NCBI RefSeq assembly: GCF_020520425.1
Contig: NC_079487.1
Span: 131,958,385-132,022,384 of the forward strand
Source of the DNA: Spinacia oleracea
Lineage: Eukaryota; Streptophyta; Magnoliopsida; Caryophyllales; Amaranthaceae
Direction: 5' to 3'
Length of the DNA stretch: 64,000 bases
The notes below the pieces were generated by a model. It was not told the DNA's origin, did no database searches, and worked only from the letters and a program-made list of their open reading frames with translations. Below, piece by piece: positions 34,016 through 45,253 of this stretch. Each line of letters starts with the position of its first letter. Within the stretch, counting starts at the first letter, position 1. Made by a program: the position numbers and the translations under genes.

Positions 34016-34282
34016 TATATAAATTCTTAATATTTATGGAGTTTGATATAATTTGAATAGAAATTGGAGAATTATAGTATATAAATTCTTAATTTTTACG
34101 GAGTCTAAGAGAATTATAGTATATAAATTCTTAATTTTTGCGGAGTGTGATATAATTTGAATAGAAATTGGAGAATTATAGTATATAAAATCTTAACTGT
34201 TAGGAGTGTGATATAATTTGAATTGAAATTGGAGAATTATAGTATATAAATTCTTAAATTTTACGGAGTGTGATATAATATT
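34016..34282. repeat. Tandem repeat, unit about 62 bp, 4-5 copies
   Basis: Units contain TATATAAATTCTTAATTTTT, CGGAGTGTGATATAATTTGA and ATTGGAGAATTATAG. The second unit has lost about 20 bp in the middle. Confidence 0.85.
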
Positions 34283-34302
34283 ATTAATTTTATTGGCAGA
34301 AA

Positions 34303-34676
34303 GATGTAGTTTCGGAGAGGGCAATTGATATGGATGATGATGATACAATGGTAATATCTGAGTATTCTGAATCAGAAGATGATGATTATGAATCTGAAGA
34401 GGAGTTTGAGACATGCCATAACCATGTAGAACTACTGTAGAAGGACCAATACAAGAAAGTGAGGAGCTGCGAGAGTACAGAGAGACATATCAGGTTATGG
34501 GATACCATAAGGTGGACGACAAAATACTTTCGGTGTCAAAATACTTGGATAAGGAAAATGAAGAGCCTAATAAGATGTTAATTGATGTAATTCAAGGGCT
34601 ACAACATATGGATAGGGATGTTGTTTCGATAATCAACGACAACGACAATGACAATGACAATGACAATGACAAATAA
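34303..34676 (+). other. Unrecognised acidic reading frames, possibly retroelement 3' remnant
   Basis: After a good acceptor (TATTGGCAG) a frame to 34437 reads an acidic peptide (MDDDDTMVISEYSESEDDDY, then ESEEEFE). A second frame upstream of 34676 is also acidic and ends in an (AN/DN) stretch encoded by a GACAAT hexamer repeat (about 34637-34672). I do not recognise either, and they lack upstream exons I can support. Position before an A/G-rich tract and LTR-like sequence suggests a decayed element, but a small gene 3' end is possible. Confidence 0.3.
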
Positions 34677-34784
34677 GTCAAATTCAAACAAATACAACAA
34701 AAACATGTTATGTAAACTGGAAATATTAGGAAGAAATATGAAATTATTAGAAGGATGCTAATGACAAGGGCAAAACAAAATTTC

Positions 34785-34943
34785 AAGATTAAGGGGGAAT
34801 GTTAAAGTATTAATCTAGAAAAATCTAGATAAAGAAAAATCTAGAAATATGATTGTAAATTGAGATATGGGTTCTCGCAAATATTGTTGTATAATTTTTA
34901 TTAATTAATCAATGATAAAAATGCATTGTTGTTAATTATTCAG
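34785..34943 (+). mobile_element. Polypurine tract plus LTR-like remnant
   Basis: AAGATTAAGGGGGAA (about 34785-34798) looks like a polypurine tract and is followed by TGTTAAAGTATTAATCTAGA, the start of a Copia-like LTR, running to about ...ATTATTCA at 34943. It ends about 30 bp from the stop codon of the H+-ATPase gene, so it may lie in that gene's 3' UTR. Confidence 0.4.
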
Positions 34944-34975
34944 GCCTTTGTAAAGTTGATAGTTTTCATAGGATG

Positions 34976-37900
34976 TCAGATTGTATGTGTAGATGAGAAT
35001 GAACCAAGATCCACCTTCTTCAAAAGCATAACTGATTCTGCATGCCCTTTTGATGTGTAAACCTCCTGTAATCTGCACATTTTCAGAGTTTTTCTATTAA
35101 AAGCTAAATAAATGTATGTTTGTGATCTCCAAGCTTGTTAAGAGGAATTGTGTAAATACCTAGCTATCTCAGCACGTCGTTTGGTCTGTTCAGCAATCAG
35201 ACTACAACTCCGTCTTCGAGTTACATGTTGTTCCTCACCCTCAGACTCCCTACCTTCCATTCCATACTCTTTCTTAGAATTGAATGCAGTCTAGTGAATT
35301 ACATTACATAATAAAGAAAAATCAGATAAAAAGATGTAATATGTTTTCCTTAATGATTCTGAAATTAAACTATGAGGAAATATTAGTCCTGACCTTTTTT
35401 TCAATTACAAGATTCCAAGCTTCTCCGCTTAGGGCGTAATGAAGTATGAACTTGATAATATCGAGAGGGAAATAGAAGATCAGACTATATAACCATATAA
35501 CACCAGCCCATCCCCATCCAATCCCATTGATTGAAGCAAAATTAATGTTTGCATAGACTGCTATCAAGGAGGCGACCTGCAAACATGAGGAGCAAAATCA
35601 ATTTATCTAGACAATTTATGAAAATTGTGATTTTACAGTAAAAAAAAGTAAAACTGCTATCAAGGAAGCAACCTACAGGCTAAAACCATGAGGAGAGATT
35701 GTTCAAATTTCTTATTGTCAGAGTTCCAAGCAGCAACATCTCTACAAATTTTAACTACCAGAGATAGCTTTAGTTGATGCCATGAGAGTAATATTTACCA
35801 AGTGGTGTACAATATTTAGTAAAAATTAACTCAAAATGCTTAAACGTTACTCCGATATTATGTAAAGTTATCTATTTTTTTAAGTGATAACTTTTTTCAT
35901 TTTAGTAAAAATATTTTCTTTCAAAATCACTAATAATGTAAAAAGGTAACTATTTAACTTTTTAAAATGTTTATCCATCAATTTTTTTTTCATAAAATAG
36001 AAGTTAATAAAAACTAGGTAATACCTCGGAATGAGTTTAACGAGGAAATGAGAAGGCACCCGAAACTGATATTAAGAATTACGTTCAAGGAAAAGAAGAA
36101 AAACTGAAACTGGTAAAAGAGAAGATTTGAAGTTTCTCTTACCAATTGGGCCACCACGAATGCAGACATGAGAAGAACTCCTGGTCTCTCTAGAAATGAC
36201 CAGCTTTGAGTCCGAGTAACAAAAATGAGTGCCTGGCTAATGATGCTAACTTGCAGATATATTGCAGATGAGATTTTCTCTGTGTTTCCAGATAGAGAGC
36301 CCACACCAAAATGCTCCTGTTACAGTTGATTTACATATATACATGCATGAGGAATAGCAAGTGCCCATAATTTCTAATAACTGCATACTTTATAGTTCTT
36401 TTTATTACCTCGAAGAAATCTGTGTAATTTACGACCCAGTAAAATAACACAGTGACTAAGGCGAGATATGTCCCGATGACACAGCCAGTAGCAAAAATCT
36501 CATTCAGTTTCCAGCTGTCAGGACTTGGAGATGGTCTGACACGATCTTTAGATATTGTCATGATTGTTCCTGCATTGAAGTTAAAACATACAAGAATTAA
36601 GGCTAATGGAGGAACTTTCCCCTAGAAAAGAACGGAAAAGTCCAGTGTTTCCTTTTCTATTTTTCAGAAAACAATAGTGCTGACAGTGAAACAAAATATT
36701 TCCAAAGGCTTATAATGTGAGAGGGAGTCTACAAGTGACAAGGTGAACAGATAAGTACATCAATAATGTAAAAAGTATGATTCCAGAAGGTATTACCATC
36801 ATTTAATATAGCTATAATCAGAACCATGAATGGTGGGAAATCATACTCCCAGATTAAGGCCAAGAGCATGAAACCAAGCTGAAATAGGAAGAACATCTAT
36901 TTTTAGCATTCTTAGATTCAGATAGAAAGTTAAGCATTTAAAAGGTGTAGAACATGTTTGTGTTTGTGGAGATCCAACATACCACAATACGGATGGTTAT
37001 GGAGACTGCATATATCTGAAAATGTCAAATTCAAATTAACGGTGAGACATAATCCACAAATATTTTGATAAAACATAAGTCGTCTTTGAAACAGTATTAC
37101 TTAACTGTGTAGTTTTTCATCCTCTGGAATATGGCCCGGCTAGTCAGGACAGCACTGATAATCACACTTAAACCAGGTTCTGTTAATACAATATCAGCTG
37201 CACTCCTTGCAGCATCGGTAGCATCTTCAACTGCTATTCCAATGTCTGCTTTCTTTAAAGCTGGTGCATCATTTACACCATCGCCAGTCATTCCCACAAC
37301 ATGCTTCTTTTCTTGCAGAATTCTCACTATCTCATACTTGTGTTCTGTAAGCCATTCAGAGTCACACCATTTAACAGAAGGCCAGAGATGATAGACACAG
37401 TCTCCTTTTTCATTTCTCCTCTTTAGTACATCGATGAAGAAACATATAATTTTTTGGGCTAATATTGATATTTGATGCTTATTCTTAGACATGAATTCAG
37501 AATTTCACTGGACTCAGGTACAGAGTGATAATTATAGGGGAAAAACTGACGCCATATAACTGCAATTGGTGTTTCCTGAACATATTTTGCTCTTTAAATT
37601 ATCTGGTTTTATTAATTGGATAATCTCCTGTAAGAGATAAAAGTGCATTTATACTGGAGAAGAATAAAACTATCTTTTCATGCCTTTCACCAACGAATTT
37701 TCATAAAGAACAAGTCCAATATTGTTCAAGGTTTATATATTATGGAGAAACCAACTCCGTCTTGCTGACTTTCATCACCACATTACATAAAACATATGAC
37801 TTCTGTATCATCAACAAGACTAACCTGGGAAAACACCGGCAAATCCATCAGCTTTTTCAACAAGCTCATCAATTGGAAGGGCTACATTTTCTTCCTTGTC

Positions 37901-40900
37901 ATGTCCCAACAGGGATGATGATGGATACATATTAGTTCCCATACCAAGTCGTCGACCAGTCTCCTTTGCAATTGCTAACTGATCCCCTATTGCAGGAAAA
38001 ATTTAGAGAAGCCGTAAAAAGTATAAAAAAAAATACAAGGGAAATGATAAGAGGATGGATGGAATGCAAAAGATACCCGTAATCATCTTAACACAAACTC
38101 CAAGGTTAAGGGCTCTTCGAATAGTCTCAGCACTATCATGTCTAGGAGGGTCAAAAAGAGGTAACAGCCCACAAAATATCCAAGGGCCTCCTGGACTTGA
38201 CTTTGTTCTCTCTGGAATTTCCTGTAAAAAAGCTTACAACAAGAAACTCAGTGTCCATATTGGATGAGGCTATTGCGAAGAACATGTCATTTCATCTTCT
38301 ACACAACTTTAACTATAATAGAAAAATTCCAGTTTGGATACCACCATGGACTAGGGAGGTCAAGATGTTAGTAGCAATACCCTACCAAGCCTGAGCCTGA
38401 GGGGCTAATATAATTACATATTCTCGACGTTGTTCTATGATCTCAAGATTCTCAACCATTAACTTGAAAATTTGTCCCAATGCCTCTAAAAGTCTAAAGA
38501 CAATTCTGCATTTGATAGGGAGAAAAGGTCGACAGCATGCATTATTGTATTAATCCTGCACTATCAGAGAGGTTCTTTCGAATTGAATATTGAGCCATTT
38601 CGATATAGTCCATCACAAGATTCATAGACGAGACAAATAATTTTTTATTTAGGCTCCATTGGAAATGCTAACTAGTTTGAACCTCAATTATTCACTTCAA
38701 GTTTTGTGTAGCTATCTGCAATAAAGTACCAGAATTATGACAAAGTACTGATTAACAAAGAACATTCTGGTATTAACTCGACAAAATATATCTGAAAAAA
38801 ATGTACCAAAGAATTGTGTCAGATGTGAGTATCAGAAGAAAAAAAAAATATTAGGAGGCTAATCTGTACCTGTAAGGCAACTGCAAGAGACCTCAGTCCC
38901 CTTTCAGCAAATTTGTCTATCATGTCATGGACTTTTCCAGCAATCTCATTTTTCTCAGGGCAAAGAGCTAAAATCTGGAAAGAAAAAAGAAGGAAAGAAG
39001 CTTATATAGTGACAAATTATCCATTGCACAATGAATCACAGCTACAATGTATCACCATTCACAACAGACATTTAGATCTTTGCTTTGAGCTGGCTATTGC
39101 TCGACAAGTACTTTCAAGTATTCTTTTATACTTGTACTTATCTTTTATACAAGAGGTTTAGTTCTCCTTGCAAAGAAAGTGAATTGATTAGTGAACGTGT
39201 GCATATTACTTCTCCGAGTAAGCTATGCATGAACAAATCAAATAAAGTAAGACAATAAATAACATTATTATTTATCAATGAGAAGGACAGAGTGAATGAT
39301 GGCAGTAACATCAGAAATACTCTCATACAAGTTAGTTACCTGAACCATTAACTATACATTAATCAACTTTGACTCAACCTGATGGGGTCTAAACATCACA
39401 TTTTTTAACAGATTTCACTGTCTATCCCAAAATTGGGGACTGTGATCCTAGATTTCAGCTATTAAGAACAACGTACAGCGGAAATGCAGGAATATTATTT
39501 TGTTTTGAAATACATGCCTGTTCAGGAGCTCCTTTAGTGGCCCTGTACCATTTACCATCACTATCAATATAAGTTATAGCTGTACGTTTTTCAACAGGAT
39601 TGAAAGGCAGAAAGTGGATTTCTTGGATGTTTGCACGTGCCTGCAGGAAAAGGGTAAGCATGGTAAGTTCTATTATAGAGATGGTCTTAGATTACAGCAC
39701 GTCATCTCTTACCTCCCTTGGATCACTAAGCATGTTGACAATAGCAGCATCAATAGCATCTTGGTTTTCCAGTCTTGATGCTCTGGCTGCAAATAAGACA
39801 ACTGTGTCTTTCTGCATTTCTTTGTTAAAAACCTAACAGAAATACCAAATCAGTTCAATTTAAGAAGCAGATGACTTTCTTTTATCTATTCGACATATGT
39901 TTATGGATGATTCCATTGTAGGTTTTGAATGAAGCTCGGTGTACAAAGTAGTAACCAGTTGACTACACATTTGTGTTGCATTAGCCAAATAAGCTAAATA
40001 TCTTTTTGAAACCACAGCCTCTAATATGAATCCGATCACATTATGATATCCTGGGTCACATAAGATGCCAGTGAAATTGGTTCCTCGTTTACTTCAGCCA
40101 TTAGTAGCAGCATGGCATCAATCAATGATCTGAAATACTTTCTGTTACAGACGAAAACATTTGATTCTTGATGAAATAGCTATAGTACCTCAACAAGGCT
40201 CCGGTCAACTGTTAGACGATTCAGAGTCAGAGTGCCTGTTTTATCACTGCATAGAACATCCATTCCAGCCATTTCTTCAATTGCTGTCATCCTTTTTGTA
40301 ATGGCACCCTGAATTTTTTATATGTATTTTTTTGCAACACAAGGCTACACACCGTAAGTCTGAAAATAGCAAAAGGAAGAAACAACTAACAGGATAATCT
40401 AAAATCCTTCCCCTCCCCTTTGAAACTTATCCCCTCTATATGTTTCCATTGAAGGTCCCTGGATTATCCCTTTTTAGGGCATACCTGTTTGGATAGACGG
40501 TGAGAACCAATTGCAAGTGTAACAGACAGAACTGTTGGCATAGCTATGGGTATTCCTCCAATCAAAAGAACAAGAAGGTTGTTCATCCCTCTTCTATATG
40601 CAAGGTGTTGAATAGGGAACATAACAATGATCTCAATAACCATTCCTACTGCTATGGAGCAAATACAGAAATTTCCAATGGCAGTAAGGACCTGCAGGCA
40701 GAACATGATTAGGCATAACCAGACACAGATAAGTGATAATATGTTTGTTCATAGTTCACTTAGTTAGCTCTTCAAAGAGTGTCACGGTGAAGTGTCCATC
40801 CCATGGAGCAAGGGTGGACACAAGAAAATAGTTCCTTAATCCCACTATCATTGTTATGAATTCAATATTGGTTTCGCCAAAATGACCCCTTATCAATTAC

Positions 40901-43575
40901 TTTCACAAATTCCTGGGATGCAAAAGTAGTTGGATACTCATAAATCTCATAGCACAATAAATAATAACTGGAACTGATAATTAGAGTTGTAAATTTGTAA
41001 TCAGCCACAGTAATTTGGAATGTTTTTGTTTTTTGTGTCTCTCTTCCATCATGAGTTGGGTTTGCATTAAATCTTATTCTAAAAGTTTGAAACACTCCAA
41101 AAACAATCATTTGGAAACGGAGGGAGGAACTGAGTAAGTGTATTTACTATGGAACTTTAGGGGTCGTACACAAAGCAGATAAGCAGAATTTTTCGCGAAA
41201 TTGTCAGAGAAGTTTCAGTATAGGGCGGAAAAGTGATCATCTACCTGCTGGAAATGTCCAACGACTACAGTGCTATCCACCAAGTATGCTGCCTTTCCGA
41301 GAAAAGAGTGCACTCCGGTTGCTATTACTATAGCTTCAATTTCTCCATGTTTGCATATTGATCCTGAGAACACTACATCACCACTTTTCTTCGTGACAGG
41401 CAAAGATTCCCCAGTGAGGGCAGACTATAAAAGAGATGCAATTAGATTCATCATATCCATAAAAAGTTGAAAAAAGGGATAACCCCAAAAAGAAACATGA
41501 ATTATCATTCGAGGAGAGGAAAGAGCTACGGTACTTGCCTGGTCAATTTTCAGTGGGTCCCCTTCGAGCAAACGAGCATCTGCAGGGATGATGTCACCAA
41601 GCTTTATGCTAATAATATCTCCAGGAACTAGAACAGCTGCATTTTGCTCCTGCCATTGCCCATCTCTGAGGACCTGCATAATAAGGTAGTGAACAAATAT
41701 TCTTTATTCCTGAATCAAATAAGCTACTGAGTGTGCAAAAAGTCTCAGATGATTCAAACCACAGTAAGCTGCAAGAGTGTGTCCTTTCTAACCATCAAGT
41801 TCTCAAAATGGAAGACAATGAAAGAAGATGAATTTGAAAAACAAATTATATGAAAAAGGAAGGTATAATGTCATTCCTAGATTTGATCAAAATCTCCAGG
41901 AAGTTTGACTTCTCAACTCCAAGCTTTTATTATGCAGAAAGATGACGAAGGTTGCATACAACTTCTTAAATGATTCTACAAGTCTATAGAACCTTAGGAG
42001 CCAAACATAATACAGGTCATGTCAGAATTACTATCAGATATACCGAAGACATCATAATGGATTAACATCTCCAACACGAAGCATAAGATAAGAGGTAATT
42101 CTATAAAAATGTAACAGACATGAACGTTATATTGACTTATGTTTGATCCAACACTGACAGCTAGAGTGGCAATCAAAATTTTAAGCATTACAAGTTCGGG
42201 ATATGAATATCACACAAAAAGACAAAAAGGGAAAAGTCTAAACAATATTGAAAACCCCCTTGGGAAACTATGTTTGATCTTGCAATTGCATTCATCTAAA
42301 AAAAGCTTGTTTAAGTTTCCAAAATTTGCTTAATGAAGTGTTTCATCTGTAATAGCCTTGTCTAATTCTAAATTCTACAATGTAGGTTATTTATCACTTA
42401 TGCAACAATAGTAGCTATCCTGGCGATGATTTCTACAAAACCAGTACTTGAAGTAGGCATTTGGTTTCGTTCCCTAGGAATGTAGTCCACCTATATAATA
42501 CAAGGGAAGATCTAAAACCACAAAATGTCTGTAGTTCAATCATAGAATTAGGTAAAATAGGAAACCTTTGTCTTTGGAGCTAAATGTGACATAAGTGCTG
42601 CTGCAGCGTTCCCTGCATTATTTTCCTCTAAAAAGCTAATTGTTGAGTTTATGAGCAGTAGGCATGTGATGCCTACAAAGTCCTGCCAATCTGGTCCTTG
42701 GCCCTGAAGCACATACACATCATACAGATGATTAGATGGTAGAAAGGTCATAACTAGATGAAATCCCATATACAATCTACAAAATGTGAAACATGAGTTA
42801 TTGGATTAACGTACTCCTCCATTAGCAAGGATAAGTGCCATCACAGCAGCAGCTTCCATAACCCACGACAGAGGATTCCACATGAAACTAAGAAATTTCA
42901 ATATTTTGTTCTCCTGATTCAAGGCAAAAACTATACTCTTATTAGAATTGCTTTGTCGTAAAGTGGTATGACTAGTTTAACATTTTCTTTAGATTTTAAA
43001 AGTACATATCAGCAGTCAGAACCAATGCACCATGAATTTTATGATTGCTCAAACATCTATCTGTCCACTTTTTACACCTTATTTACTACTCTGTACATGC
43101 TTAGTTTCATTTCAATGAAGAAGAAGCAAGACTAGGTATTTGATGCAGCGCTAATACTGAAAAACTTTGAATTTCTTTTGCATCAAAAGCTCCTTAAATA
43201 TGAAATTCTAAGAAGAATTGTAATTCCATCTTGTAGACACCACATTCATCGAGCTCCAACAAGGGATAACATAATTATACCAGAGTGTGAAATATACCGG
43301 CTTTTCTTCAAGTCTATTGGGTCCAAAAATCTTCAAGCGGACTTCAGCATCCTGAGTTGAAAGTCCGTTTTGTGAGGTACTCAATAGTTCAAAAATTTCT
43401 TTCACAGGTAAACGTTCCTGTTCAGCCAATTTTTTTAAGTAGACATTGTATCAGAAATCAGAATGCTACCCAAATCTTGCTACTATACATATTTTCAATG
43501 AAACCTTACCAAATCAATCCCATCTCTCTTGAATTCCTGAGGACTCAGGAGTGGCTCCTTCAGGCCTTCTGCCAT
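34976..43575 (-). CDS. AHA10-like: P3A-type plasma-membrane H+-ATPase, AHA10-like
   Basis: ATP-driven proton pump, 939 aa in 21 coding exons; boundaries, 5' to 3': 43575-43510, 43417-43298, 42913-42815, 42703-42566, 41673-41539, 41424-41245, 40691-40485, 40308-40189, 39832-39713, 39640-39518, 38974-38870, 38221-38077, 37986-37825, 37344-37106, 37015-36983, 36878-36797, 36569-36409, 36316-36143, 35576-35394, 35290-35160, 35072-34976. Seen are TGES (190-193), phosphorylated Asp337 in DKTGT, KGAPEQ (431-436) and GDGVND (594-599). Asn114, Arg662 and Asp691 are at positions matching the proton-path Asn106, Arg655 and Asp684 of AHA2. The sequence sides with AHA10 ([44 protein letters not shown]). 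AHA10-type pumps (PH5 in petunia) act at the vacuole in seed-coat tannin or petal pigmentation. The C-terminus is unusual, ending STHTI. Introns 5 and 10 have GC donors. Confidence 0.97.
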
Positions 43576-44583
43576 GACTTAAAGTACAGCCTGCAGACCT
43601 GAAAAACCAATTACTAGGCGAAAAATAAGTGCAACCTCCACCATAACTAAGCAGATGTTCAAACTATCTTCTACTCCCTCCTCTGTTTTCTGGATACAAA
43701 AAGTGCATGCCATCAGGTTAAGGTTGCATTACCTAATGATGAAAGGCGGATAATAACTACAGCCAGGAAATTATGTATGCTGACTGATATGATCTACATC
43801 CCAAACTCGACTAAATTATTGATAATTGAAGTGATTGAGTCATAAACTACTTCCATATTCTGAAATCACTTCATAATCAAAATTCTTCCAAGGAACATCA
43901 TTGTTTCCCAATTAGTTACACACACACTACAGTACTACTCAGTACTACTCAGTACAACTCCACATAATCAACTTGACTACAAGCATGCATTGATTCCAAC
44001 CAGCTAACTTCACAATTACAAACACAATTAGAAGTTGGAAGCCACTAGTATGTAAACCCAAGAAAGGGAAAGGTGGACAAAAGAAGGCAAATTTCAAAGT
44101 GCAACGTAAAGATTATGAGTTTATGACCCATAACATAACTTGAATAATGATTAGAGAAAACCAAAATGAGAATTCAAACTTACTCGCACAAGCACTTGGA
44201 GAACCCCCCAAATTTTGAGCTTAGAGTAAAAACACGACTTGAATTGAGTGGATTATTGCAGAGAAAAGTAAGATTTGAGGTAATGTTTGATGACATATAT
44301 TTTAAAGGGCTTTGAAGGTAACTAAAGTTTGACTGGTGGGTGGAAGATCATTATGAATTCAACATTGCTCAATAGAGAAAGAAAGAGAGCAAAAATGGTG
44401 GGAAGAGTCAACAGGAAACTACCATTCAAACTACCATTCAAACTACCAGCCCCATTTTCAAAACCTAACAGTATGTTGTGTTTTAGCCAGTTAGTAGGAT
44501 GAAGAGTTACCCCAGAAGGGAAGTAGTGATTTTTTTTTTCTTTTTAATTGGTAGGAAACCATAAACTGCACTGTATTTATTAT
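43576..44583 (-). promoter_or_regulatory. Upstream region of the H+-ATPase gene
   Basis: It probably holds the leader and promoter of the H+-ATPase. An AAAATATATG stretch near 44290-44300 on the gene strand could be a TATA element. A CAAACTACCATT motif is repeated about three times near 44420-44450. No other gene was seen. Confidence 0.4.
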
Positions 44584-44961
44584 TTAGACTATCTTCATCC
44601 TAAACTTGACTAACAACTTTGTTTTCCATCTAACTATCATCGGCTTTAGCTTAGGGTTCATGCCGCAGTAACAGAAGCGGGGGCAGCTCGGCTCAATGTC
44701 ACCAGTACCGGTACGCAGCTTGCAGAATGTTCCAATCAAGTAGGCCATGCTATTCATTAACCAAATAACTTCACAATTTTCAATTTGCAACAAAATATAC
44801 TTTCTGTACATCTGAATTACAACCAAACCATCGTTAGAAATTGGTTTGCTGCACACATCCTGTACAATATACTCATCAATTTTTTTAGCTCCCTGTACGC
44901 AATACGCTTTACTAAAATATCTGGCCTCAGCAGGCAAGCCTCTGCATTCTAAAATATGCAA
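44584..44961 (-). CDS. Unrecognised 125-aa open frame between COX16 and the H+-ATPase
   Basis: The frame is open for 378 bp, long for this AT-rich spacer, and has cysteines clustered near the C-terminus (CKLRTG...PSCPRFCYCGMNPKLKP). No domain or family is recognised. It could be an exon of a longer gene (an acceptor-like TTTTAG and a CAG occur at its start), part of the COX16 3' UTR region, or chance. No function is proposed. Confidence 0.25.
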   Translation of the reverse strand: MHILECRGLPAEARYFSKAYCVQGAKKIDEYIVQDVCSKPISNDGLVVIQMYRKYILLQIENCEVIWLMNSMAYLIGTFCKLRTGTGDIEPSCPRFCYCGMNPKLKPMIVRWKTKLLVKFRMKIV

Positions 44962-45253
44962 AAATGAGATTGATGATGTTAAAGCTTTTAAAAATTATCA
45001 TCAATGAGAATTTGAGATACATTCAACCGCTGGGAAACACGGACTCTTTCTTTTCTGCTCATGTTCAGTGCAGATAGTATCAAGAATCAAATTGCAGAAA
45101 ATTTTTGTTTGCCAGAGAAAAACAACGAAGCACTACACTTTCCAAATACACTATACAGTGAGTTAGTGACCCAAGAACTACAGATTAGCCAAAAGGAGAA
45201 CAAAATTGCAACGCCATGATGCATCTCTGCTGTTGCCTACATCTGCCAAAGGC

